From Fimenecus sp045532175 (lineage in GTDB: Bacteria > Bacillota > Clostridia > Oscillospirales > Acutalibacteraceae): a stretch of DNA of 64,000 nucleotides. This document shows, one piece after another, positions 41,945-51,485 of this stretch. The DNA lies in contig JAZSFK010000030.1 in NCBI GenBank assembly GCA_045532175.1, positions 1 to 64,000 on the forward strand, read 5' to 3'. Under the pieces are notes generated by a model, which was given only the letters and a program-made list of their open reading frames with translations, searched no databases and was not told the DNA's origin. Within the stretch, counting starts at the first letter, position 1. Every line of letters begins with the position of its first letter. Made by a program: the position numbers and the translations under genes.

Positions 41945-43612
41945 TGTTGTTTTGATTATTACAACAACTATTATAACGATGGCTATAATTGCAATAACAA
42001 TGGCTACGGCGATTATTATAATTGAGGTTATGCTACTCATAGACGTGGTTGCGTTACCCACGATTTCAGGAGTTTGAGTATTCTGTGAATCGACAGTTAC
42101 GGTATAACTTTCCACGATTGTTTCAAGGTCATCCTGACGGAAGTCAGCGTATAAATCGGGTGCATCCTTCGGTGGGACACGGTGGTTATATTTTTCCGTG
42201 TATGTATAAGCCATATCAAGAAGCATCTGTTCACAGTTTTTATCTGCAAGAATTTCCATTCCTATTCCTGCACCCGAAGAATGGTAGCCGATGAGGAGTG
42301 AAAATTCAGGCATACCTGTTGACGGAGAAATTACTCTGCAATTGTTGAGAAAATATTGATTTTGCCACACGTTCCACACTTTTCCGTTTTCATCCTTACC
42401 ACTTTTCAATGGGGTGGAAAGGTATGTAGGAAAAATCAAAGCATCAAGATTGTTTTCCGTCATAAAGGCTTTAAGGCTGTTATAAAAGGTTGTTTTATAT
42501 GACTGTGCGTGGCTTGTAAAGGTTGGATATGAAAGGTCAAAAAGTTCAGGGAATGAAACCTCTGTAACATTTGCACCGCAATCGCGAAGTTCCTCAACAG
42601 CATTATTGAAGGCGGTCATAACCTCCGCATCAATATTTTTTTCAACGCGTTCGTTTATCCCCATATCCCTCAGCATATTTGCACGGATTTCCGGGTCACT
42701 TTCACTAATGTTTGAAAAATTGACAGGGCCGGAAAGTTCTGTAAGAATACCGATATTTTTACCCGTAAGAGCATCGGAATTAAGATTTTCTGTATAGGAG
42801 TATTTTTCTTCAGTAAGGACATCAAGCATTATTGCCTGGTCATAGACTGAACGAGTAATTGAGCCAATCACATCACGACTTGAGTTGAGATGTGTACAAC
42901 CGTCAAAAGGAATAAGATTGAGTGTAGGTCGAAGAGATACACAGCCATTGAGTGCGGCAGGAATTCTTAAAGAAGAATTTGTGTCCGTTCCGAGACCTGC
43001 AACAGAAAAATTAAGACTTACGGCAACTGCGGTGCCACCTGATGAGCCGCCTGATGCCAGACCTGTGTTGTAGGCATTTTTTGTTTCACCTGCAATTTTA
43101 CTGTATGATGCTCTTGCATCCTGTGCATCCGTGCTCATATTTGTTTTGCCGATTATTATTGCACCTTGATTTAAAAGATAATCAACCACCTGTGCGTTAC
43201 TTGTGACAGGGGAAAGTCCCTCGAGAGTCCTGCCGTTTGTGGTGTAATATCCCGACAAATTCATATTGTCTTTAATTACAATAGGCACACCGAAAAGAAG
43301 TCCTGAATTTTCACCTTTTTCTAAAAGTGCATCCTTTTCCCTTGCTTTTTCTATTGCATCGTCGCATAGGGTGATGAAACAATTGTAAGGTTTATTATAT
43401 TCCTCAATACGGTCAAGATAATATTGTGTCAATTCCTCGCAGGAGATAACTTTTTGGTCAATTGCTTTACGTATAGTCTGAATATCTGATTCGTAGAGTG
43501 CGGATAAAATTGCGTTTTTTTCATATTCTACGGTTTGTGTTTCGGCAAAAATGAGAATCGGCATACTCAAAAAAATCATAATTGCCAACAGAACGGATAG
43601 AACTTTTTTCAC
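41942..43612 (-). CDS. Secreted, C-terminally anchored amidase-signature hydrolase
   Basis: 556 residues. Signal peptide (about 1-23), amidase-signature core, and a C-terminal transmembrane helix (about 530-555). The Ser-cisSer-Lys triad is visible: Lys in GVPIVIKDNMNLSG, cis-Ser in ASGGSSGGTAVAVS, and the nucleophile in GTDTNSSLRIPAALNG, where most relatives have GGS instead of NSS. It is probably extracellular and attached at its C-terminus; the amide substrate is unknown. The start is GTG 43612 behind GGGAGGG. Confidence 0.88.
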   Translation of the reverse strand: MKKVLSVLLAIMIFLSMPILIFAETQTVEYEKNAILSALYESDIQTIRKAIDQKVISCEELTQYYLDRIEEYNKPYNCFITLCDDAIEKAREKDALLEKGENSGLLFGVPIVIKDNMNLSGYYTTNGRTLEGLSPVTSNAQVVDYLLNQGAIIIGKTNMSTDAQDARASYSKIAGETKNAYNTGLASGGSSGGTAVAVSLNFSVAGLGTDTNSSLRIPAALNGCVSLRPTLNLIPFDGCTHLNSSRDVIGSITRSVYDQAIMLDVLTEEKYSYTENLNSDALTGKNIGILTELSGPVNFSNISESDPEIRANMLRDMGINERVEKNIDAEVMTAFNNAVEELRDCGANVTEVSFPELFDLSYPTFTSHAQSYKTTFYNSLKAFMTENNLDALIFPTYLSTPLKSGKDENGKVWNVWQNQYFLNNCRVISPSTGMPEFSLLIGYHSSGAGIGMEILADKNCEQMLLDMAYTYTEKYNHRVPPKDAPDLYADFRQDDLETIVESYTVTVDSQNTQTPEIVGNATTSMSSITSIIIIAVAIVIAIIAIVIIVVVIIKTT

Positions 43613-43671
43613 AATATCCCTCCCTGAAAATAACTATAAATTTATTATAATATTTTTTTCTGTAAAAAGCA

Positions 43672-43704
43672 ATTAAAAAAGACAGGTACGTTTGTACCTG
43701 TCTT
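43672..43704 (-). terminator. Terminator of the cohesin-like gene (minus strand)
   Basis: Stem GACAGGTAC (43681-43689) / GTACCTGTC (43694-43702), loop GTTT, followed on the minus strand by TTTTTTAATT. Confidence 0.9.
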
Positions 43705-43720
43705 AACTATTCATTTCTGA

Positions 43721-44560
43721 TTATTCCGGAAGAATTTTTGCTCCGCCGAAGATTGAACGGAAGAACGCGATAATCTTATCAAAGAAGCCTGCTTTTGATG
43801 TCATTACAACTGTGTCCGAATCAAGAACAATACCTGTTGCAGAAACAAGCTCTACCGTAAATGTTGTGTCACCGCTTGCATTAGAGATAATTTCGCAACT
43901 CTTACCATCAGCGGATACTGTCATCTTGAAGTTTTCGTTATCAGCAGACCATCTGTATTCTGCAGTTGATGGAATACTCTTTTTCTGATTAACGTGGAGA
44001 ACAATACCGTTTTTGTAAGAAATTGACTTCTTTGAAGGAGTCTGAATCTCAAAATAGTCAATAATTGATGGTGTTGAAGCCTTGAAAGTAAGGCTCTTTG
44101 TAGATGCTGCTGCACAAGCACTTGTTACATCAACGTCGTTTTTACCTGAAAGAACATAAGCTTCTCTTATATCACAAGTAATTTTACCACCTGTTTTTAA
44201 AACCTTAAACTGTACTGTGAACAAAGTGCCTGCATCGGTAACAACGTCACTTGTTGTGCCGATATACTTAAATGTTCCTGCAGTTGCTTTATCTGTTAAC
44301 TCATAAGAAAAGACACCTGTTGTTTTTTGAGAAACAACCTGAAAATATGAAGAATCGTATTTAAGGAAATAAGTAAAAGCAACAAGATTGGAGTTCGCAG
44401 GAACTTTTACCGTAACTGTAACTGTGTCGCCAACTGCAACAGTTGTTTTATCAGCAGTAGCAGTGATTTTAGGAGCAGTAGCAGATGCTGCAAATGCTGT
44501 TGTAGGAATCATAGTGAAAAGCATAATTGCAACTATGAGAATAGACAAGAATTTTTTCAT
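43721..44560 (-). CDS. Secreted protein with cohesin-like and Ig-like domains
   Basis: 279 residues. Signal peptide ending TTAFAAS (about residue 26). A cohesin-type fold follows (about 30-150; VAVGDTVTVTVKVPANSNLVAFTYFLKYDSSYFQVVSQ ... AGTLFTVQFKVLK), then a beta-sandwich Ig-like region (about 160-255). The protein ends with an amphipathic helix, GFFDKIIAFFRSIFGG. No dockerin partner is in the window, so it may be a structural surface domain rather than a cellulosome scaffold. ATG 44560 follows AGGAGAT; a reading frame to 44611 adds nothing. Confidence 0.75.
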   Translation of the reverse strand: MKKFLSILIVAIMLFTMIPTTAFAASATAPKITATADKTTVAVGDTVTVTVKVPANSNLVAFTYFLKYDSSYFQVVSQKTTGVFSYELTDKATAGTFKYIGTTSDVVTDAGTLFTVQFKVLKTGGKITCDIREAYVLSGKNDVDVTSACAAASTKSLTFKASTPSIIDYFEIQTPSKKSISYKNGIVLHVNQKKSIPSTAEYRWSADNENFKMTVSADGKSCEIISNASGDTTFTVELVSATGIVLDSDTVVMTSKAGFFDKIIAFFRSIFGGAKILPE

Positions 44561-44618
44561 TTGAATATCTCCTTTTATTTTGAATACATAGTGATTATAG
44601 GCTAAAAACAAAGCAAAG

Positions 44619-45980
44619 TCAAGAATAAAGATTAAACGAATGACTTATATAGGAAACAATTGAATCGTAAGTGTTCTCAATTCTCTCATTTATGACCATT
44701 TCCAACGTTTTATTGAGAATTGTGCCAATTTGCCTACCCTCATAGCCCATTTTTATCAGGTCGTTACCGTTTACGGCAAGGTGCTTTATTGAAAAGCATT
44801 CTTTTTCATTGATGATTTCGTCAATAATTCTTCTTGTGTACGTGTAGAAATCATCCCCGCGGTAATATTCGGGCTTTTGGGCGGAATTGTCGCAGTATTT
44901 TATTTCAATAAGCGGGATGATTAGTTCCGCACCAATCTGCGACATAATTTTCTTTAATCTTTTTCTGTCAGGAGAAACAGCGTCGTTTACCATAATTGGT
45001 GAATCGTGAAAAGCAATAAGGGTGACAACATTGTTTTTTGTGTCGTTGTCAAATCGAAGTCTTGTAAGAATTCTCTCTGTGATTTCAGCACTCTTTTTGG
45101 GGTGACCGTAATAATGCTGTTCGCCATTTTCGTCAAAATGAGCAACCAACGGTTTTGCTATATCATGGAAGAATAGTGCAAGACGGATTACAGCATCGGG
45201 ACTGCTTTTTTCAACAGCTTTTAATGTGTGAGTGTAAACGTCATAACAATGATGGCGATTTTCTTGCTTAAAGTTTACGGAGGGCTTAATTTCGGGAATG
45301 AAAACAGAAATAACATCGGAAAATTCCTGTAAAACATTATAAGCATTTTTACCGCAGATAAGTTTTACAAATTCTTCACGGATTCTTTCTGCAGAAATGT
45401 TATTAAGCAAATCCCTGCACTTGTGAATTGCAGACTTTGTGTTTTCTTCAATAGTAAACCCTAAAACAGAAGAAAACCTCAATGCACGGAGTATTCTTAA
45501 AGCATCCTCGTGAAATCTTGTTTCTGCATCACCTATGCAACGGATAGTTTGATTTTTAATATCATCAATTCCGTTTACAAGGTCGCAAAAACCGTTGGAA
45601 AAATCAAAGGCAATCGCATTCATTGTAAAATCACGACGCACAACATCATCCGAAAGTGTTTTTGAAAAAGTTACACTATCGGGATGGCGGTTATCAGAAT
45701 AAGTACCCTCGCTTCTGTATGTGGTTATTTCAAGGGGCTCGTTGTCAATAAGCACGGTTACCGTGCCGTGCTTAATACCCGTTTCAATAACACGAAAATC
45801 ACGAAAAACCTCTTTAACCTGAATGGGTGTTGCATTTGTTGTAATGTCAATATCGCCAATGGGAAGTCCCATAATAAAATCACGAACACTACCACCGATT
45901 AAAAATGCCTCATAACCACTGTTTTTGAGAAATTCAATAGCAGTCTTTGAGGCAGGTTTAAAATTATTTGCTTTGTTCAT
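44619..45980 (-). CDS. cca: CCA tRNA nucleotidyltransferase with HD domain
   Basis: 453 residues. The class II nucleotidyltransferase head has FLIGGSVRDFIMGLPIGDIDITTNATP with the catalytic Asp pair, then RRDFTMNAIAFDF and RFHEDALRILRALRFSS. An HD domain follows (LFFHDIAKPLVAHFDENGEQHYYGHPKKSAEI). The enzyme adds or repairs the 3' CCA of tRNAs. The start overlaps the TSCPD gene by 17 bases, with AGAGGC upstream. The window's tRNA-Arg has an encoded CCA, so repair is relevant there. Confidence 0.95.
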   Translation of the reverse strand: MNKANNFKPASKTAIEFLKNSGYEAFLIGGSVRDFIMGLPIGDIDITTNATPIQVKEVFRDFRVIETGIKHGTVTVLIDNEPLEITTYRSEGTYSDNRHPDSVTFSKTLSDDVVRRDFTMNAIAFDFSNGFCDLVNGIDDIKNQTIRCIGDAETRFHEDALRILRALRFSSVLGFTIEENTKSAIHKCRDLLNNISAERIREEFVKLICGKNAYNVLQEFSDVISVFIPEIKPSVNFKQENRHHCYDVYTHTLKAVEKSSPDAVIRLALFFHDIAKPLVAHFDENGEQHYYGHPKKSAEITERILTRLRFDNDTKNNVVTLIAFHDSPIMVNDAVSPDRKRLKKIMSQIGAELIIPLIEIKYCDNSAQKPEYYRGDDFYTYTRRIIDEIINEKECFSIKHLAVNGNDLIKMGYEGRQIGTILNKTLEMVINERIENTYDSIVSYISHSFNLYS

Positions 45981-46221
45981 TCAATGCCTCTGTAAGAGCA
46001 AGTGCTAACTGGTCAGGGCATGATGTGGGCTTGAAGCCACATTTAAGACCCTTAATAAGAGGAATAACTTCCTCTGCTTTTTTGCCCTCTACAAGTGCTG
46101 CAATACCTTTAAGGTTTCCGTTGCAGCCACCAAAGAAGGAAACATTTTTTATGATTCCGTCTTCAAGCTGAAAACTGATTTCACGAGCACAAGTGCCACG
46201 GGTTTTATATTTGTAATCCAT
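45964..46221 (-). CDS. TSCPD-domain protein (TIGR03905 type)
   Basis: 85-residue small protein named for the conserved TSCPDQLALAL motif near its C-terminus. The N-terminal half YKTRGTCAREISFQLEDGIIKNVSFFGGCNGNLKGI is typical. The domain resembles the C-terminal part of class II ribonucleotide reductase; the function of the stand-alone version is unknown. It sits between rsmA and cca with GAGG upstream. Confidence 0.9.
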   Translation of the reverse strand: MDYKYKTRGTCAREISFQLEDGIIKNVSFFGGCNGNLKGIAALVEGKKAEEVIPLIKGLKCGFKPTSCPDQLALALTEALNEQSK

Positions 46222-47100
46222 TTATATTACCTCGCTGATTTTGTTTGAAAGTGTTACTAATTCATCCATTGTAAGTGCTTCTGCACGGGCAGTAAGGGAA
46301 AGTCCTGCGTTTTCAACCGCAAGAGTGATTTTATCTTTCCCGATTACCATACCGCTTGAAAGTGAGTTGAGAATAGTTTTTCTTCTCTGTGCAAATGCAG
46401 ATTTAACCATTTTAAAGAAAAGTGCCTCGTCAGTTACCTTGTAATCACCTTTTTTAGTAAGGTCAAGCTCGATTACGCAACTGTCAACCTTTGGACTCGG
46501 CATAAATGAACCGCGGGAAACATCAAAAAGCTTTCGTGCCTGTGCGTAATAATTAACAGCGACTGTTACTGCACCGCTTTCTCTTGTGCCGACTTTTGCA
46601 CAAAGACGGTCAGCGGCTTCTTTCTGCACCATAACAATTATCTTGTTAAAAGGTAGTTTTTCCTCTAAAAGACGCATTATAACAGGGGAAGTAATATAGT
46701 ATGGCAAGTTTGCACACACAAAAATTTCCATTCCCTCAAAATGCTCCTTGATTATGGAGTCAAGGTCGGCTTTAAGAATATCCTCGTTAATAAGTGTTAA
46801 GTTGTCATATCCTGCAAGTGTGTCATTAAGCACAGGGAAAAGTCTTGTGTCAAGCTCAACACAAACAACTTTGTCGGCTCTTTCAAGGAGTTCTTTTGTC
46901 AAAACACCAACACCTGCACCGATTTCAAGCACACCTATTTTACCCGTAGTCCCATCTTTAACAGCCTCTGCCATTCGTGGACAAACGGTGGGATTAACAA
47001 GGAAATTCTGCCCTAAACCTTTTGAAAATGTAACATTATGCTCACTCATAACTCTCTTGATAACAGAGATGTCGGTGAGAGTGTAATTTTTCTTATCCAA
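46222..47100 (-). CDS. rsmA: 16S rRNA dimethyladenosine transferase RsmA/KsgA
   Basis: 292 residues. It dimethylates A1518 and A1519 of 16S rRNA during small-subunit assembly. The SAM site is in LGQNFLVNPTVC and VLEIGAGVGVLTKELLE; the catalytic NLPYYITSPV motif and GSFMPSPKVDSCVI are present. The start is TTG 47100, overlapping the end of the aminotransferase gene by eight bases. It ends one base before the TSCPD gene. Confidence 0.95.
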   Translation of the reverse strand: MDKKNYTLTDISVIKRVMSEHNVTFSKGLGQNFLVNPTVCPRMAEAVKDGTTGKIGVLEIGAGVGVLTKELLERADKVVCVELDTRLFPVLNDTLAGYDNLTLINEDILKADLDSIIKEHFEGMEIFVCANLPYYITSPVIMRLLEEKLPFNKIIVMVQKEAADRLCAKVGTRESGAVTVAVNYYAQARKLFDVSRGSFMPSPKVDSCVIELDLTKKGDYKVTDEALFFKMVKSAFAQRRKTILNSLSSGMVIGKDKITLAVENAGLSLTARAEALTMDELVTLSNKISEVI

Positions 47101-48280
47101 TATACTTTTCCTTTACTTTACCAAGTATTTTCATACCCTCAACGATTTTTTCGTCGGAAGGAGTTGAGAAATTCATTCTGAAGCAATTTGTTTCTTCGTC
47201 ATTTATCATAAATGCCGTACCCGGAACAACGGCAACCTTGTTTGCAATACATTCCTTTACAAATTCAAGCATATCAACATTTTTGGGCAATTCGCACCAA
47301 ACGAAAAGACCACCCTCGGGACGAACATATTTAACAAAATCACCAAGTTCACTGTCAATAAGGTCGCACATAAGATTTAACTTTCTGCGATAGATTTCAC
47401 GGATTTTTTCAATATGTGCTTCAACATCATTCTGTTCCATCCACTTGTCAACAAGCATCTGTGAAAATACAGGAGTATGAACATCGGCAGCCTGCTTGCC
47501 AACTGTCATTTTTGCAATAATTGGTGATGGTGCAACGATATATCCGACACGGATACCGGGGGCTAAAAGCTTTGAGAATGAACCTGCATAAATAACAATA
47601 CCATCCTCGTCAAAACTCTTGATTGACGGCACATCTTCGCCTGAAACTCTTAAATCACCATAGGGGTTGTCCTCAAGAATAAGAAGACCGTATTTTTTAG
47701 CGAGTTCATAAACCGCCTTTCTTTTCTGGAGGCTCATTGTAGCACCTGACGGATTTTGGAAATTCGGAATTGTGTAGATAAATCTTGGGTTGGTCGCATT
47801 TTTAATTGCTTCTTCCAATTTTTCAATGTTAATTCCGTCAGCTTCAACGGGAACACCCGCAAGCTTACAACCGTAAGAACGGAAACAGTTGAGTGAACCG
47901 ATAAATGAAGGACATTCGCAGATAATGGTGTCACCCAAATCACAAAGTGCCTTTGTAGCAAGGTCCATAACCTGCTGTGCACCTGATGTGACAATAAGTG
48001 AGTCGAAATCCTTGCCGATATTGTATCTGTCCTTAACAAATTTTGTAAGTCTTTCAATTAAAGGTCTGTAACCCTCTGTAACACCGTATTGTAATGCTGT
48101 TACAGGAGCAGTTTCAAAAATTTCTGCCGAAATTCTTTTAACCTCGTCAATTGGGAAAGATGCTGCGTCGGGGTTGCCTGCTGCAAAAGGAATAATTGCA
48201 GGGTCCTGAGTTGCCTTTAAAATTTCACGGATTGCAGATGGCTGAAGTCCTGAAATTCTTTTAGAAAAATAATAATCCAT
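47093..48280 (-). CDS. PLP-dependent aminotransferase (MocR-C/2-aminoadipate type)
   Basis: 395-residue fold-type I aminotransferase. The PLP Lys lies in VIYAGSFSKLLAPGIRVGYIVAP. FAAGNPDAASFP, VTSGAQQVMDLATKAL, YTIPNFQNPSGATMSLQKR and LEDNPYGDLRVSG are typical of the subgroup including LysN/2-aminoadipate and aromatic transaminases. The substrate cannot be fixed from sequence. ATG 48280 with AGGTGA upstream is chosen over a longer reading frame to 48343. First gene of the aminotransferase-rsmA-TSCPD-cca run. Confidence 0.9.
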   Translation of the reverse strand: MDYYFSKRISGLQPSAIREILKATQDPAIIPFAAGNPDAASFPIDEVKRISAEIFETAPVTALQYGVTEGYRPLIERLTKFVKDRYNIGKDFDSLIVTSGAQQVMDLATKALCDLGDTIICECPSFIGSLNCFRSYGCKLAGVPVEADGINIEKLEEAIKNATNPRFIYTIPNFQNPSGATMSLQKRKAVYELAKKYGLLILEDNPYGDLRVSGEDVPSIKSFDEDGIVIYAGSFSKLLAPGIRVGYIVAPSPIIAKMTVGKQAADVHTPVFSQMLVDKWMEQNDVEAHIEKIREIYRRKLNLMCDLIDSELGDFVKYVRPEGGLFVWCELPKNVDMLEFVKECIANKVAVVPGTAFMINDEETNCFRMNFSTPSDEKIVEGMKILGKVKEKYIG

Positions 48281-48349
48281 TTGTGTCACCTGATTTTTAA
48301 AGAAATATGGAAATATTTTATCACAATATATATTCGTTTGCAAGTTGTA

Positions 48350-48381
48350 GGAAAAATAAAACTGCCCGATTATGGGCAGTT
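48350..48381 (-). terminator. Terminator of the flavodiiron protein gene
   Basis: Minus strand stem ACTGCCC / GGGCAGT (48361-48367, 48374-48380) with six-base loop, followed by TTTATTTTTC. Confidence 0.88.
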
Positions 48382-48387
48382 AATGGT

Positions 48388-49533
48388 TTACGCCATTTCT
48401 TTTGCAAGAGCCTTGATTTGTTCAATATTTTCAGGCTTTACTGCGGAATGGATTGTTACAATGTTTTCAGCGAAGGTGATTTCCTTGCTGTTTTCAAATG
48501 CCTTTGTGATTTTGTTTTTTACAACAGGTGCCCAAGAGCCGTTTTCCATAATACCGATTTTACGGTTTCTGTATCCTCTTTCGGTAAGCTCGTTTATAAA
48601 CTCTCTCATAAATGGGAACAAGTCGCCGTTGTAGGTTGTTGTTGCAAGAATGATTTTTCCGTAACGGAAAGCATCTTCAACTGCTTCTGCCATATCGCAA
48701 CGGGCAAGGTCATTCACAACGACCTTTTTACAACCTGCATTTTTAAGTTCTTGTGCCAAAATTTCAACTGCATTCTTTGTGTTGCCGTAAACGGATGTGT
48801 AGCAGATAAGCGTGCCTTCACTTTCAACACCATAAGATGACCAAATGTTGTAAAGATTAAGATAATATCCGAGATTTTCAGTGAGAACTGGGCCGTGTAA
48901 TGGGCAGATAGTCTGAATGTCAATTCCACCAAGCTTTTTGAGAAGAGCCTGTACCTGTGCACCGTATTTGCCAACAATACCGAAATAGTATCTTCTTGCT
49001 TCACAAGCCCAGTCTTCTTCAATATCCAAAGCACCAAACTTACCGAAGGCATCGGCAGAGAAAAGAACCTTTTCCTTGTTATCATAGGTAAGCATAACCT
49101 CAGGCCAGTGTACCATAGGTGCTGTATAGAAGGAGAGAGTATGTTCGCCTAAACTGAGTGTGTCACCATCACCTGCAACAAGTCTTCTGTCAGCATAATC
49201 CGTGCCGAAAAACTTGTTCATCATAACAAATGCACGGTCAGTAGCGACGATAGTTGCATTTGGATATTCTTCTGCAAATTTGTTTATGTTTGCAGAGTGG
49301 TCAGGCTCCATGTGTTGAACAATGAGATAATCGGGATTTTTGTCGCCCAATTCGTTCTTTACATTCTGCAACCATTCTTCACCGAATTTGCGGTCAACGG
49401 TATCCATAACTGCGATTTTTTCGTCCATAATAATATATGAATTGTATGCCATGCCATTTGGTACGATATACTGTCCTTCAAAAAGGTCAATTTCGTGGTC
49501 GTTTACACCGATGTACTTTACGTCCTTTAACAT
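48388..49533 (-). CDS. Flavodiiron protein (FprA type)
   Basis: 381 residues. N-terminal metallo-beta-lactamase-like diiron domain with the ligand motif VQHMEPDHSANI and further His/Asp in VHWPEVMLTY and LHGPVL. C-terminal flavodoxin domain (from about 245) with the FMN loop CYTSVYGNTKNAVE. Such proteins reduce O2 to water or NO to N2O with electrons from rubredoxin or F420, protecting anaerobes. Strong AAGGAGAG site before the ATG. Confidence 0.95.
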   Translation of the reverse strand: MLKDVKYIGVNDHEIDLFEGQYIVPNGMAYNSYIIMDEKIAVMDTVDRKFGEEWLQNVKNELGDKNPDYLIVQHMEPDHSANINKFAEEYPNATIVATDRAFVMMNKFFGTDYADRRLVAGDGDTLSLGEHTLSFYTAPMVHWPEVMLTYDNKEKVLFSADAFGKFGALDIEEDWACEARRYYFGIVGKYGAQVQALLKKLGGIDIQTICPLHGPVLTENLGYYLNLYNIWSSYGVESEGTLICYTSVYGNTKNAVEILAQELKNAGCKKVVVNDLARCDMAEAVEDAFRYGKIILATTTYNGDLFPFMREFINELTERGYRNRKIGIMENGSWAPVVKNKITKAFENSKEITFAENIVTIHSAVKPENIEQIKALAKEMA

Positions 49534-49547
49534 ATTTATTTCTCTCC

Positions 49548-50306
49548 TTATCCTATTAAAACATCAAAAGCAATCATTAAGCAAAATCCTGCCAAAAGTG
49601 AATATGTAGCACCTCTTTCGCTACCGTGAGCGTGTGTTTCGGGTATCATTTCATCACTTATTACATAGAGCATTGTGCCACCTGCAAAAGCAAGGGCGAA
49701 AGGCAGAATAGCAGTTGAAACAGTAACTGCAAAATAGCCTAAAAGCGTGCCGATAACCTCAATAACACCTGTGGCAACGGCAATTAAAAATGTTCGTCTG
49801 TGGCTCATTCCTGCAGAAAGCATAGGAGCAATTATAACCATACCTTCGGGAATGTTCTGTAAAGCGATACCACCTGCGATTGTAATGGCATCCGCCATAT
49901 TACCTGTACCAAAACCCACACCTGCCGCAATACCCTCGGGCAGATTATGTATTGCAATAGCAATTACAAAAAGCAAAATTTTATTAAGTTGAGCTGTTTT
50001 GTCAGGGTGACTTTCCTGGTCAACACCTGTAAGCCGGTGAAGGTGGGGAACAATTTTATCGATAAGGTTTACGCATAATGCACCACAGAAAACACCGATA
50101 ATTGTAACCAATAACGGAAATCTGTTGCCATATTCCAATGATGGCAGAATTAGCCCTATTACGGATGCTGCCAACATAACACCTGCCGCAAAGGACAGGA
50201 CAATGTCACTAAATTTATGGCTGATTTTCTTGAAAAGAAAACCAAAAATTGCACCGATAACAGAGGCTCCGCCCACACCAAAGGCAGTTAATAAAACAAC
50301 TTTCAT
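49548..50306 (-). CDS. ZIP-family divalent metal transporter
   Basis: 252 residues, about eight transmembrane helices. The metal path is marked by HNLPEGIAAGVGFG (helix 4) and ALQNIPEGMVIIAP (helix 5), with a His-containing cytoplasmic loop (PHLHRLTGVDQESHPDK). It resembles ZupT/GufA-type importers of zinc, iron or manganese. GAGGTG precedes the ATG. It ends 14 bases upstream of the flavodiiron start, so the two are probably co-transcribed. Confidence 0.92.
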   Translation of the reverse strand: MKVVLLTAFGVGGASVIGAIFGFLFKKISHKFSDIVLSFAAGVMLAASVIGLILPSLEYGNRFPLLVTIIGVFCGALCVNLIDKIVPHLHRLTGVDQESHPDKTAQLNKILLFVIAIAIHNLPEGIAAGVGFGTGNMADAITIAGGIALQNIPEGMVIIAPMLSAGMSHRRTFLIAVATGVIEVIGTLLGYFAVTVSTAILPFALAFAGGTMLYVISDEMIPETHAHGSERGATYSLLAGFCLMIAFDVLIG

Positions 50307-50535
50307 ACAAACTACACCTCGTTATGATATTTAATTTCTGCAATATCCTACTTATTCTATCACATTTGTGTGAAAATATAAAGAGGGAAATTGTGATAGA
50401 AGCAACGTTTTGCGGAATAAAATGGATTTTAAAATCTGCACAAAAATTTGTATATTTATTTATTCATCCCGTCAAGTGACTTTTTTTACGCTTTCAGTTA
50501 TACTTTATTCAGTTATCACGCGGAGGAAATATGTT

Positions 50536-51444
50536 ATGAGATTTGCAACACCTGCCAAGAGCAAAAGCGGAAAATATCTGTTTGTCTATTTTGTGGGAAA
50601 TGAGCCTTATGAGGAAAGAATTCATTTTGCGGTAAGTGAGGACGGATATAATTTTACGGCACTTAATAACAATGAACCTGTAATTATGCAGACAAAGGGC
50701 AAAAAATGTGTCCGTGACCCATATATTCTTAAAGGGCAGGACGGATTTTATTACATAATAGGTACTGATATGAAATGTATCGAGGGGTGGACATCAAATC
50801 ACTCCCTTGTTACTTGGAAGTCTAAGGATTTAATCCATTGGACTGACGAAACAATTATTGATATGCGTGGCTTTGGCGGAAATTTTGCCACTACTACTCG
50901 GGCTTGGGCACCACAGGCATATTGGGATAAAGAAGAACACGCATATATGGTCTATTGGGCACATTCTGACGAAGAAAATGATGTTGCACAAATGTATTAT
51001 GCCTACACAAGGGATTTTAAAACGATAACCAAGCCAAGGCTTTTGTTTGAAAGACCGGGAATACAGACTATTGACGGCGATATTGCATACAGTGAATTAA
51101 ACGGAAAATACTATCTCTATTTCAAGCACGATGAGGACCAGACCATTGCGTATGTAACCGCCGACAGATTGAACGGACCGTATTGCGATGATGCCGTTGT
51201 GGTTTCCCTTGCAAAAACAGGGGTAGAGGGTAGTGAAATCTATAACATAACAGGCACGGACCAATGGGTTATGATTATGGACGAATATGGTACGGACAGA
51301 TTTTTTATGCAACAGACAACTGATTTTGAAAACTTTTTACCTGTTAATCCTGACGATTACAGTATGGCTTTCAACCCCCGTCACGGTTCCGTTGTTGCAA
51401 TTTCCGACGAAGATTATGAAAAGCTGGTTGCAAAGTATCTTTGA
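50536..51444 (+). CDS. GH43-family glycoside hydrolase (intracellular)
   Basis: 302 residues, five-bladed beta-propeller pattern without signal peptide. Likely catalytic residues are Asp in CVRDPYILKGQDGFYYIIG, Glu in GVEGSEIYNITG, and a supporting Asp in TIDGDIAYSE; RAWAPQAYWDKEEHAYMVYW is typical of GH43 arabinosidase/xylosidase-like enzymes. ATG 50536 follows GGAGG (50522-50526) and replaces the longer frame from 50410. It precedes the GH13 gene by 41 bases. Confidence 0.88.
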   Translation: MRFATPAKSKSGKYLFVYFVGNEPYEERIHFAVSEDGYNFTALNNNEPVIMQTKGKKCVRDPYILKGQDGFYYIIGTDMKCIEGWTSNHSLVTWKSKDLIHWTDETIIDMRGFGGNFATTTRAWAPQAYWDKEEHAYMVYWAHSDEENDVAQMYYAYTRDFKTITKPRLLFERPGIQTIDGDIAYSELNGKYYLYFKHDEDQTIAYVTADRLNGPYCDDAVVVSLAKTGVEGSEIYNITGTDQWVMIMDEYGTDRFFMQQTTDFENFLPVNPDDYSMAFNPRHGSVVAISDEDYEKLVAKYL

Positions 51445-51485
51445 TTTTGATAAAATAAATCATTACTGTTTTTGGTGGTGAAACA

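Noticed and set aside
50410..50535. N-terminal extension of the GH43 protein
   Set aside because: The extension has no ribosome-binding site, while GGAGG lies directly before ATG 50536 and the domain begins there.
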